Notes under the pieces: model-generated
The model's database searches: none
Told to the model about the DNA's origin: nothing
Seen by the model: the letters and a program-made list of their open reading frames with translations, nothing else
Shown: in pieces, positions 32,088 to 41,770 of the stretch
How the letters are laid out: each line of letters begins with the position of its first letter
How positions within the stretch are numbered: the stretch's first letter is position 1
Source: Nansenia antarctica
Taxonomy: Eukaryota; Chordata; Actinopteri; Argentiniformes; Microstomatidae
Assembly (NCBI GenBank): GCA_963989245.1
Contig: OZ022342.1
Coordinates: 40,438,442 to 40,502,441 of the forward strand
Length of the DNA stretch: 64,000 nt
Reading direction: 5' to 3'
Position numbers and translations under genes: made by a program

Positions 32088-33296
32088 ATAAGACACTAGT
32101 GTGTTTAGTTATCCGTTTAAAGCAAGGGTATTGTTAGTTATGTTCAACCTAGTAAATGCTATGGTGTTTAATGTTGTTGTTATCTAGAAGGGGAGGAGTT
32201 GTAGAGTATTTGGGTTTGCATCTATTGCTCTAGCATTGTTTATTCTACCTGGCCTGAGTATGTTACGTCACTACGTTATTACGTACCTGTGGAACGTACC
32301 TCCCAGCATTCCTATGTAGGACGTGACATGCAATGTAACGTTGTCATTACTCCAAGTAAAGAAGCTAGTAAACTACAGTCCGTTTCTCCGTGTTTATTTG
32401 AGTAGCCTACTAACCACAGTAGGTACACAACAGTAACCATAGGGTTTCCAATTCAAAATGGAATAATCCAGAGAGAAGCCCCGACAGGCGCACATAACAG
32501 GCGCACCCCTGCGCTATCAGAACGAGCTACCCCAATGTCACGTCGGAATTCGACGTTTGGATGCAAATGTCACGTCGGAATTCGACGTTTGGATGCAATC
32601 TCACATCAGAATTCGACGTTTGTCCATAAACGTCGAATTCTGACGTCTGCCGTGTGAGACCAGGCTGATTAGAGTTAGTAGATTTGTGACAGCCCCCCAG
32701 TGTGTCTGAATTGGAGTCCTAGTATACTGTACTTCCAAATGGTTTAGCATGGGGGGTCAGGTTCAGTACTAGATTTGGGCCGAGGTCCAATAGTGTCCTA
32801 CCTACAAAAGGTTTTGTACATATAATCATTTTGTTCATATAATAATGTTGTACACATAATAATTGTGTTCCTATTTATAATAGTTCCTGCAATTTCCTGT
32901 AAATGTCTTTATCAATTAGTAATCCACAGTATGATTGTGTATTTGTGTATGTTGTTTTTTTAAATAATAAAATGCTGAGACAATACTATGACATTCATTG
33001 TGTTCTTCATATTTCCAAGACATCTTAAGACCCATGTCAAACTCTCATGCAGTACCACATAACGACACCGGGGGTCGCACGTCAAACTCTCATGCAGTAC
33101 CACATAACGACACCTGGGGTCGCTTGAAACAACGGCAGGCGGGGAACATAGGACCCTTTTTCGGAAGCGGGGAACATAGGACCCTTTTTCGGAAGCGGGG
33201 AACATAGAACCCTTTTTTTTTTTTTGCTAAGAAATCGGGGAACATAGGACCCGGGGAAAATAGGACCCGGGGAACATAGGGATGACCCCACTCATT

Positions 33297-33425
33297 GCAC
33301 CTAGCGCGAGGCTGGACATGAACAAGTTGACCACCGTCCGCATTGACTTCACAGTAATGAACGTCTTCATAAGGGTAACGTTCCCGATAACTCCAATGAT
33401 TGCAATATCCATACATTGAAGAACA
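33297..33425 (-). pseudogene. Bombesin/GRP-receptor-like GPCR exon fragment
   Basis: Minus strand reads IAIIGVIGNVTLMKTFITVK, then SMRTVVNLFMSSLALG. This is TM1, the first intracellular loop and the start of TM2 of bombesin-family receptors (family pattern GN..L.K.F.T.KSM..V.NLF..SLA.GD). The Asp that must follow LALG is missing: the sequence breaks there, at the target site of the outer long-TIR element. N-terminal and TM2-7 parts are not found in the window. It is a dead fragment, or part of one exon of a disrupted gene. Confidence 0.65.
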
Positions 33426-33952
33426 TGAACAGGCCCACTGTCTCATCCCCAAGCACACCCCATGTATACGGACTACGAAAACTTTAAGCGCACAGACACT
33501 TTATTACTGAACTATCTATTATTACTAGTTGCACCACTAGTGTATCCTGTCTTAGCTGTAATATTGTCACCTTTATCTTGTATTATGCCTATTGCCTTAT
33601 GTCTTGTGCTGCAATGTCAGGAACCGAAGCCTAAGAATTTCACTCTCTTAATGTAACGTAACAATTAACTTGAAACATGCTTGGCTTTTCTACAATGCAC
33701 ATCTGGTTAGATGACGAACTGCATTTCCTTGTCTTGGTACCTGTCAGTGACAATAAGATTGAATCTAAAAGAAAAAACATGATTTAAGATAATAAATACA
33801 AAGGGAGATATCTGTTTTTGCAAAACAACCTCTCACAGTTTAATCGGGAATCATATTGAATTGCATCTGTAATTATTAAACAATAATAATTGTTATTATT
33901 ATTATTAATTGTTATATTATTAATTGTTATTATTATCATAAAACAGGATGTT
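33426..33952. other. LINE-tail-like and inverted-repeat DNA
   Basis: About 33480-33680 resembles a LINE 3' untranslated end (GTGCTGCAATGTCAG, TTTCACTCTCTTAATGTAAC). 33700-33880 is the inverted copy of 26940-27115 (TAGATGACGAACTGCATTTC, AAAACAACCTCTCACAGTTT). 33886-33945 is an ATT-rich palindromic microsatellite. Confidence 0.6.
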
Positions 33953-35986
33953 GTTTGAGGCCATGAAGTGGCTGGGCTGTTTGAGAGCCAGCTTCTCCAG
34001 GACCTTGGCCAGGCACGGCAAGATGGAGATGGGCCTGTTGCAGTTGGGGTCGGAGCTAGAGCCACCTTTAAAGAGGGGAAAGACCAGCGTGGATTTCCAG
34101 TCAGGAGGAAAGACAGACAGCTCAAAAGACATGTTGAATAGCCGTGTGATGGGAGCGGAAATGACAGGTGCAGCAGCTTTCAAAAACATGGGTTCGAGCC
34201 CATCAAGGCCAGCAGACTTGTTTGAGTCTAGCTTGGTTAGCTCCTCTAAAACCTCTGAGGTCAAGACAGGTTTAAAGGAGAAAGCGTCACAGCTGGAAGG
34301 AGGAGGAGAATGTGATGAAGCAGCAATGGGGGGAGTAGCTGAGAATACATGGGCCGAGTTGACAAAGTGATGATTAAAAAGCGAAGCCATGTGAGACTTG
34401 TCAGTGACAACAGTGTCACCAAAGGTCATTGCACTAGGAAGATGAGGGGAAGTGAGTTTGTTTTCCATGGCTTTCACCGTTTTCCAAAACATCTTGGCAT
34501 CAGAGCCACATGATGCAAATTTGTCCAAGAAGTAACTGGTTTTGGCTTTTCTGACAGCCTGAGTGCTTTTATTTCTACACTGCCTAAAGGCAAGCCAGTC
34601 AGCAGGAGACTGGGTGGAACGAGCTTTCCGCCATAAGGTGTTCTTCTGGCGGATCAACTCAGCCAAGTCATGGGAAAACCAGGGGCTGAAGCGATCCTTT
34701 ATCCGTGATTTTATGAGTGGGGCGTGTTTGTTGATGATCTGATTAAAAGTAATCTTAAAATAGGACCAGGCGTCATCCACAGTGGAGACTGAATTAATTC
34801 GGTCCCAGTTTTCTGCTGCAACATCGTGGAGAAAGGCCCCCAGCTCGAACTTCTTCAGAGAGCGCTTGGTTACGATCACTGATGGTCGCTTGATTGAGGA
34901 GCCAGAGCGTATGCATGCAATGGCACAGTGATCACTCAGATCTTGACTGAAGACACCAGATTTATAATTAGAAGGGGCATTCGTAAGGATGACATCAATC
35001 AGCGTGGCAGATGAAGGGGATTTCTGATTGTGTCTGGTGGGCTCAGATATGATTTGGGAAAGGTTCAGAGCATCGAATTGCTGCGTGACTACGTCTGGGG
35101 GGTTGAACATGTCCCAGTTGAGATCACCCAGGAGGACAAACTCAGAGGAAACGTGTGGGGCCAGGAGTACACCAAGTGCAGTTAGGGTGCAAGCTGGGGC
35201 AGAGGGTGGTCTGTAGCAGACAGCGACAGAGAGAAAGAAATTAGAAGACAGTTTGATCCTTAACACTAGCAGTTCAAATTGTTTGGGGACAGACTTGGAA
35301 ATTAAATTAACAAACAAAACTACACCACCACCTTTGGTGGCTCTGTCCTGGCGAAAAATGTTGTAACCTGGTATGGAGATGTCTAGATTGAAAACACTGT
35401 TCTTAAGCCATGATTCTGAAATAGCTAGAACATCAGGAGTAGCAGTGTGTGCCCAGGACTTTAGCAGGTCTAGTTTGGGTAACAGGCTACGGATGTTAAT
35501 GTGTAGAAAGCCCATAGACTTGCGATCACAAAAATCATTGAATGACAGGTCAGAGATGGCATGATCAACAATAGCTGGGCCTGGATTGGGATGTACATTA
35601 CCAGAGATGAAAAGGATGAGGATAATCAAAATGCGACTAAGTATGGAGCCATAGCGTTGCTTAAGATGATTGTTATTTTTCATGGAGGGTTTGGCATGGA
35701 TTGGGAGAGGAGGGTCAATAAATTGCTGCAACAGTATGAAGGAATACAATGGAGAGCATGGCACAGACAGACTAGGAAGACATGTATTATTTGTAATCCA
35801 GAAAGTGGAGACATCTCTGGGCAGTAGACTGAAATCCAGCGTGCCACCACGATAGGAAACTATGGCTGGCCTGTGTAAACGCCCGGGTGCAACCTCAGGA
35901 GATTGGGCCAGAGTGAGCAGACAAGTAACCAGCAGTGTAGGCCAGAAGGCCACAGGAAAATACATGCCAACAAACACCGGAACCAA
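33953..35986 (-). pseudogene. L2/CR1-like LINE, 5' part only, with 2A-like motif
   Basis: One open frame of 688 codons (start uncertain; in-frame Met at residue 8). After a hydrophobic stretch, FISGNVHPNPGP (residues 126-137) is a 2A-like motif ending NPGP at 134-137. The endonuclease follows: HINIRSLLPK (about 161), ISESWL, LLGDLNWDMF (about 291) and LSDHCAI (about 356). Then the RT begins (SAGLDGLEPMFLKAA, FPPDWKSTLVFPLFKGG) and is cut off after FMASNNILF by an ATT microsatellite. The RT palm with YADD is absent. LINEs normally lose their 5' end, so this 3' loss implies rearrangement. Confidence 0.85.
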
Positions 35987-35988
35987 AC

Positions 35989-36237
35989 AAAGGTTACAGA
36001 AATTAGCAGTATGTGCAATGAATAGGAATATAAAAAGTCAATATATTTGCATGAATATCAATATGATACGTACAGTAAAGATATATGTACATTGTGATGA
36101 GGACAAGGCAGAATAAGATATGTGCAGTGTGCATGTATATTCTTTGTGTGCACTCCTTCATATACAATAGTGAGATAATATTTCGATTTATGCTTACGCA
36201 CATTTTTGGGCGTACGCAAGCTTTATAAATGAGGCCC
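35989..36237. repeat. MITE-like repeat, copy 2 (inverted)
   Basis: Reverse complement of 27500-27744 (AAAGTCAATATATTTGCATG, AATATGATACGTACAGTAAA), with terminus GGGGCCTCATTTATAAA on the minus strand. Confidence 0.75.
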
Positions 36238-37506
36238 CAGGCAACTGAGACCGTTTGCGCTGCCTCTCAACTCTCAATACTCAATACATCGCCAAAACCA
36301 GACCTTGAAATCTTATTTAAAGAGGGCAGAAACCTACAGTAATTTTATTTGTAACAATATTCCCAAGCCACAAGTCATCAAGTAACTGTTTGTCTATACA
36401 ATATAACACTCTTTGCAAACTTGCAAACAAAGTTATTTTTACACATTCCACTGTAAACCAAATAGAGGGTTATAAGACACTTGTATGTTCCATGCTAAAT
36501 TATATGCATGTAGCATGTCTAGGAGGTTTTCATTGTTTTACTTGTTTGTAGCAAGTTTTTATTGTGTTATTGTTTTACTTGTTTGTTGTTTTTGATGCGC
36601 TTTGTCTTCGCACATCAAGGACCTGTTTGTCTGTCTGTTCTGTTGTACTGTATGGGAGTGGCTGTTGGTACGGCCCCTTCCCCTCATGGTCCTTTTTAAC
36701 ACCAGGGACAGCGACGGAAACAAGTCACAGACATTATCGCTCTATCCCTGACAATCACAAGTAGGATCATTGCTTGGCCTATGTATTTGTATTTTTTGTC
36801 AATAAATCCAATAAAAATCCCAAAACTCTACACATGCATTGCATCCAAAGGTGTGTAACTCTTGCATTTTACTATGCTTGGCAATTGGGAGGGGGGGTTA
36901 TGGAGTCCATTCTTTGGAGGAGAGAGGGGGGACCGAAGGAGAGACGACAAGAGCTTTCGCCAGCCCACTGTGGCAGATGGAGGCATCTCAAAGTGACACT
37001 CGGCTATGAAGCAACACCTGGAGGAGCTGGGGTGGGCACTGCTACATCTGTGGCCATCAGAAGGGGGGTAGGGGAGTACAGCTCCAGCCCCACAAGTGTT
37101 GGCACAGGGGCCAACGTGGCTGATGCCAACAGTGCTCTCTATACCCAACAGTGCTCTCTATACCCAAAATGCAGGAAACACAACATTTTGAAGAAGGTGG
37201 AGGGGAATAGATTTACGGTAGAATCAATATAGAAATATCTTGAAACTATTATACTTAATACTCTTTCAGATCTAGAGGAAAGTAATAATCTCTATGCCGC
37301 ATATTACTTACTTACATACTTAATTAATTAATTACCATGTCTGCTACAATTTTGATTATTTGCAAAAGGTTGTAGTTAGAAGGTTAAGAGGAGTCTAATA
37401 GTGGCTTAGTGCCGTAGTAGTAGTCTTTTCCTGCTCTTTGAGTGAGGTAATTGGTACGATACTAAAAGTCATCAGTTATAATGCATTATATCTTCTTATG
37501 GGCATC
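36238..37506. other. No gene recognised
   Basis: Noncoding. AATAAATCCAATAAAAATCC near 36802 looks like a polyadenylation region, but no upstream coding motif was found. ACAGTGCTCTCTATACCCAA is tandem at 37129-37167. The 152-codon frame at 36774-37232 has no recognisable domain. Confidence 0.5.
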
Positions 37507-37508
37507 TA

Positions 37509-37989
37509 CACTCACTGAACACTTTATTAGGAACACCTGTAAACTTCTCATTCCTTCAGGTGGTGTAATGATGTGTAATGTTTTCTCTTTGGGCCTGTTA
37601 ACACGAATCAATCATTGCTTGAATGCCACAGCCCAATAGAGTATTGTTGCTGAGCATGTGCATCCCTTCATGGCCACAATGTACCCATGTTCTAATGGCT
37701 ACTTCCAGCATGATAATGCACCATGTCACAAAGTCAAAAAAAGTCGTCTCAAACTGGTTTCATGAACATGACAATGAGTTCCGTGTTCTTCAGTGGCCTT
37801 CCCAGTTACCGGATCTGAATCCAATAGATGTGATAGAACTGGAGATTCACACGTTGAAAGTGCACCTGATGCAATCACATCATCATGGACCAGAATCTCA
37901 AAGGAATGTTTCCAACATCTTGCGCAATCAATGCCACAAAGAATTGAGGCTGTTTTGAGAGCAACGGGTAGTATAATGTCCAGTGAGTG
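37509..37989 (+). mobile_element. Tc1-like element, internally deleted, TA-flanked
   Basis: Ends CACTCACTGAACACTTTATT and (reverse-complemented) CACTCACTGGACATTATA, each next to TA (37507-37508, 37990-37991). Coding remains: YFQHDNAPCHKVKK, FHEHDNEFRVLQWPSQLPDL, NPID. The distal part ISKECFQHLAQSMPQRIEAV is in another frame. The catalytic Glu region (usually NPIEHLWD) is changed to NPIDVIE. The N-terminal DNA-binding domain is missing. Confidence 0.88.
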
Positions 37990-38124
37990 TATATGCCCTT
38001 ATTATACTTCATATTTATTATACTGCAATTGACTCAAAAGGGCTGACCCATAACTCCAGATCATTATGACATAAGACATGAATTAAACATCTTACAAATC
38101 ATTAGAACCATATGGAAACTCCAT

Positions 38125-38205
38125 ATACAGTATAGCGCTTTGAGTTGCATTTCATGTACGAAAGGCGCTATATAAATAAAGCTGTACTTTACTTACTTAC
38201 TTATA
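38125..38205 (+). repeat. LINE 3' tail
   Basis: GCGCTTTGAGTTGCATTTC and GGCGCTATATAAATAAAGC followed by an (ACTT)n tail, a common fish LINE 3' end. Confidence 0.65.
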
Positions 38206-38440
38206 CTTGCTCAAAATAAGGCGTCACCTCTCACCGGCTCTGCTGAGAGGCCTTCTGATGCAGGTTAACCCCACGTTCCTCCGCAGCCCTCCCCGTTGCC
38301 CAGCCCACAGCTCCCTGGTCCTCCCAGTCAGAGCGCAGCCAGTCAGAAGTCATTACACCCACTATTAACTCCGGCTCAGCTTCATTAGGCATGGTAATTG
38401 AGGAGGGACGAAGACTTGAAAACTTTCCCCTGACCGTTCT

Positions 38441-38526
<86 letters not shown>
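38441..38526. repeat. (TC)n microsatellite
   Basis: Pure CT array of about 85 bp. Confidence 0.92.
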
Positions 38527-38530
<4 letters not shown>

Positions 38531-39432
38531 CTAACACTCAGAAATGTGAGCATACATACACACACATTCATGCGTTGCACTCAGGTGCATAGGTGGGCGC
38601 ACCCAGCTACTGGCGTAGAGGCGTCCATCACTTCAGCGCTCCCCTTTCCCTCAGTTGCCACCCTTCTACCCTCCAACCCTCACCCACCACCTGACGCACA
38701 CTCCACAGTTAATAATGCATGGCTGAATACACCTCCCTCCACATCCCCACTGCGTTCCGTTTCCCCTCCTCCAGTATTGACTGCAGAGCCGGGAATTAAT
38801 TCCTCACACATGAGTTCAGTCCATGTCCACTCTCAGGGGCTCACCGCCACGTATGCATATGCGCGCCATAAACACACAGTGGAGGAATGCATATTCATGG
38901 GGCTCATTATCCACCTGAGGATTTACATTGTTGAGAGAAAATAGTGCCCAGGCATGAAATTAATACAGAAATGTCTATGATGAATCACCAGAGCACATCA
39001 CCATTTCCTGGAAAGAGTTATTCTTCTGTCTGCACCGTGGCGCCCCTTCTACCTTAAACCCTCCTCTCTCTTTCCAGTCGAAAAACCCCCGCCGGAGGTG
39101 GAAACAGCAGAGGGGTCAATGGAGGTCATGATTGTTCTCCGGTCACATTTTAGAGTCATATGGATTACCATAATGGGGGAAGGGGGCAAGCACTCTTTCA
39201 GTGACACTGGCTTGTATTCAAAGTAAAAATAATCATGTTTTGTTGAAGATGGTGATGCTTTCTGGGCCCTACAGTAATATAATGCCACTATTCTATGCTT
39301 TTCAATTTCTCTAGCCTTTATTAATCTTGTACAAAATACTGGATATAAGTCATTTAAAACACACCAACATATCAATCCTTGACCACCACAATGAGCTCAA
39401 GTGCATCAAGTAATAATGTTTGTCTCTAGCAG
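38527..39432. other. No gene recognised
   Basis: C-rich then mixed noncoding DNA. A 132-codon frame at 38546-38944 is Ser/Pro/Thr-rich by composition and shows no motif. Confidence 0.5.
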
Positions 39433-40313
39433 CAGTGATGCCGGTAACGCGTTACTAAGTAACGCGTTACTCTAATCTGAATACTTTTTCCAGTAGCGAG
39501 TATTCTAACGCGATACTATTTCCAAATCAGTAATCGGATTAAAGTTACTTATTCAAGTGACTGTGCGTTACTATTGCGTTACTACCTCATAACTTAGGCT
39601 AAATGCAGTATTTCTTTGTAATGTTCGATAGTAAACAAACATTTGTTTGCTTTTCTCGCGTCTTGGGGAGTGACGTCAGTGCTCACGTTTTCAACACGAG
39701 GTTGCAGCAGAATCGCTCACGTGTATCACCACGCTGATTGCACAGTGTAAACAGAAGAATGGAGCGAGAAGAGAGATATGCGTTAAATAGCTGGAAATAT
39801 AAGGATTATTTTGAGTTTGTGTCAGCAAAGGATGACAAGAACATAAATGTTCGTTGTACACTCTGTGCTGGCAAGAAAATATTGTCCTGTGGTAAAAGCC
39901 TGAATGGTCAGGGTAGGTTTTAGGTTTTGTGAAACCACTCCTTGCTAGTTACTGTTAAATAAAGATTATATTTATTTTATTGTTTAAAAACAAGTATTTA
40001 TGTTGGGTGAGGCAAAGAAAGACTCTTTATTTTGTTGTTTTAAGTTATTGTTTAAAGTTTAATTATGTAATTTAAGTTACTGTTAAAATAAAGTGAGTTT
40101 TGGCAAAACCAGTTTTCATTTTTATGTTGCGGGGGGGGGGGGGGGGGGGTCGGGTGCCTAGGCAGCTGCCAATAGTAACTAAAAAAGTAACTAGTAATCT
40201 AACTTAGTTACTTTTAAAATCAAGTAATCAGTAAAGTAACTAGATTACTTTTTAAAGGAGTAATCAGTAATCAGTAATCAGAATACTTTTTCAAAGTAAC
40301 TGTGGCAACACTG
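39433..40313 (+). mobile_element. hAT element with BED exon, 881 bp
   Basis: Ends CAGTGATGCCGGTAACGCG and (reverse-complemented) CAGTGTTGCCACAGTTAC. TCTAGCAG flanks both ends (39425-39432, 40314-40321), a perfect 8-bp duplication. Subterminal GTAATC/GATTAC repeats are typical. It contains one BED-type exon (separate entry) and a poly(G) run at about 40131-40149. The dimerisation and DDE parts of the transposase are deleted. Confidence 0.9.
39738..39945 (+). pseudogene. BED zinc-finger exon of a hAT transposase
   Basis: Starts at ATG 39759 (MEREERYALNSWKYKDYFEF) or upstream of it. W...YF...KDDKN followed by VRCTLCAGKKILSC gives the first Cys pair of a BED finger; the His pair is missing because the sequence ends at GQGRF then a stop. 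The GGTAGG after the Gln codon could be an exon end. It would bind the element ends in the nucleus. Confidence 0.7.
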
Positions 40314-40321
40314 TCTAGCAG

Positions 40322-40759
40322 CAGGTGAGCTGCATATTGCTGCCATTCCCATCCCATCCATTGTCACATCAAAAGCAAGGAGCATAGTCTCTGGGAGTAC
40401 GTATTCTGCAGTCAACACCCCCACCTTTTGGCAGAGAAGGAGACTACATCTCTGACACTAGGACAACTGAAGAGAATTCATTATGCCTGATTACATTCAT
40501 ACACCTATGAGGCTTTAACTTCATATTCCAGCCTCTGATTACATTAATATATACTGTACCAATGAGGCTTTAACTTCATATTACAGTTGCAGTCTTATTT
40601 GTATTAACATTTTGTATAATACGATTCTCAACATTACACACTAAAAACAAAGAGTTTGCACTACGAATGAAAAACAACAACTGTCAATAGGGCAATTAAT
40701 AGCATAATAACATACTCTCAGCTAAATGTGCAACACAGTTTTTACTCCAATGTTATATA
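40322..40759. other. No gene
   Basis: AT-rich. ATGAGGCTTTAACTTCATATT occurs twice (40506, 40560), a short local duplication. Confidence 0.55.
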
Positions 40760-41420
40760 CAGTGGATTTGGAAAGTATTCACAGTCCTTTGCTTTTTCCA
40801 ATTGTGTTGTGTCATAGACTCAATTTAAAATGAATTACATGTTGCCTTCAATCCACACACAATAGCCCATAATGACAAAATGAAAACATGATTTTAGGGA
40901 TTTCTTCAAATGCATTACAACTGAAATACACAAATAACTCATTTACATAGGTATTCATGCACAAACATGTACATTTTCAAGCCTGCAAACTGTGACACTT
41001 TAAAATAATGTGAAAAAAATACTTTTTGTGCAATATGACAACCCTAGTTGACTATCTGTGCAGTATAGTACAGTGGATTGTGTACATAGCCTTTATTGAT
41101 GTAAACCAGCTCCTTACCTTCTTGTGATTTTATGCATCTATGCTTTTTCTAAAATGTGTTTTCTTTTTCCTTTCCTAAACACCAGGGGAGCCTCCCCTCC
41201 TAAATTTCGTTGTTTGGTACCTGTACTGTAGCAATGACAAATAAAGTCCATTCCATTCCATTCCATTCCATATTCTGACCCTTTGCTATGAGACTCATTT
41301 ATTGAGCTAAAATGAGCTCAAATGCACAAATGTCTTCAACAAGTTCCTCAATAACATGAATTGAGTCAATCTTATTGCAAGGGTAATAGTACATGTGATT
41401 TTGGATTAAATATCTTTATT
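40760..41420. mobile_element. Tc1-like left end split by a LINE tail
   Basis: After TA, CAGTGGATTTGGAAAGTATTC and CACACAATAGCCCATAATGA are a widespread fish Tc1-like terminus. It is interrupted at 40957 and resumes at 41271 with TATTCTGACCCTTTGCTATG and TTGAGCTAAAATGAGCTC. The inserted piece 40957-41270 is a LINE 3' end (AATAAAG plus (TTCCA)n) flanked by TATTC, of the same family as the LINE at 50511-51898. Confidence 0.75.
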
Positions 41421-41770
41421 TGTATAGGGTCTCTAAAGATTGTGATTTCCACATAATCTTGCCTTTGACAAACAAGGACAAAATGAACACTTTGGACATC
41501 CAGTTACATAGTTTTACATGAACAGAATGATTGACATATATGTGTCTAAAACATACTGTAAACTGCCACTCCACATGAAGCTTTCTTTGGAGTCCATCTT
41601 GAGTTGGCATGACTCAACGAAAAACTTGCTAAATGGCAGTGTGTCACAGGCAGCCAGGAGGGCAGGGGCCAGCCAGAGGACAGGTGGTGTGCTAATCATG
41701 TGGAAAATGAGGAGTTGGAGGGATAGTATAGAGGAGGGGATGGAGACTGATGAGGGGGGTCTTGGCCTGC

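Larger units (their letters stand above)
30102..32432 (+). mobile_element. Gypsy LTR retrotransposon, internally deleted
   Basis: GTAAC flanks the element (30097-30101 and 32433-32437), a 5-bp target duplication. The 3' LTR is 32200-32432 (TGTAGAG...ACAACA, 233 bp), preceded by a polypurine tract (AGAAGGGGAGGAG). Of the 5' LTR only the first 72 bases remain (30102-30173); they run directly into pol at the end of RT, so the rest of the LTR, the PBS, gag, protease and most of RT were deleted in one event. The two LTR copies differ by one base over the 72 shared. Confidence 0.92.
29381..32667. mobile_element. Long-TIR DNA element (inner) with GAATTC hairpins
   Basis: Ends CAACCTGGTCTCACACGG and (reverse-complemented) CAGCCTGGTCTCACACGG. 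ATTAGAG flanks both sides (29374-29380, 32668-32674). TIRs are about 250 and 220 bp and contain a perfect hairpin (GAATTCGACGTTT...AAACGTCGAATTC) and repeats of TGCATCCAAACGTCGAATTC. The core has degenerate telomere-like TTAGGG arrays. A Gypsy element sits inside. No transposase is seen. Confidence 0.82.
27753..33289. mobile_element. Long-TIR DNA element (outer), unassigned superfamily
   Basis: The terminal inverted repeats are about 350 and 320 bp (27753-28101 and 32968-33289). They open GGG(G) and CCTATGTTCCCCGGG. ACTCATTG flanks both ends (27745-27752 and 33290-33297), a 7-8-bp target duplication. Each TIR holds a minisatellite of about 28 bp (TATGTTCCCCGCTTCCGAAA) and a 45-bp repeat (3 copies left, 2 right; TATGTGGTACTGCATGAGAG). 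Without the inserted inner element it is about 2.2 kb. No transposase is recognised. Confidence 0.8.

Noticed and set aside
36774..37232. 152-codon frame
   Set aside because: No recognisable domain; composition follows local GC and tandem duplications.
38546..38944. Ser/Pro/Thr-rich 132-codon frame
   Set aside because: Compositional; starts in a microsatellite flank and has no homology I recognise.
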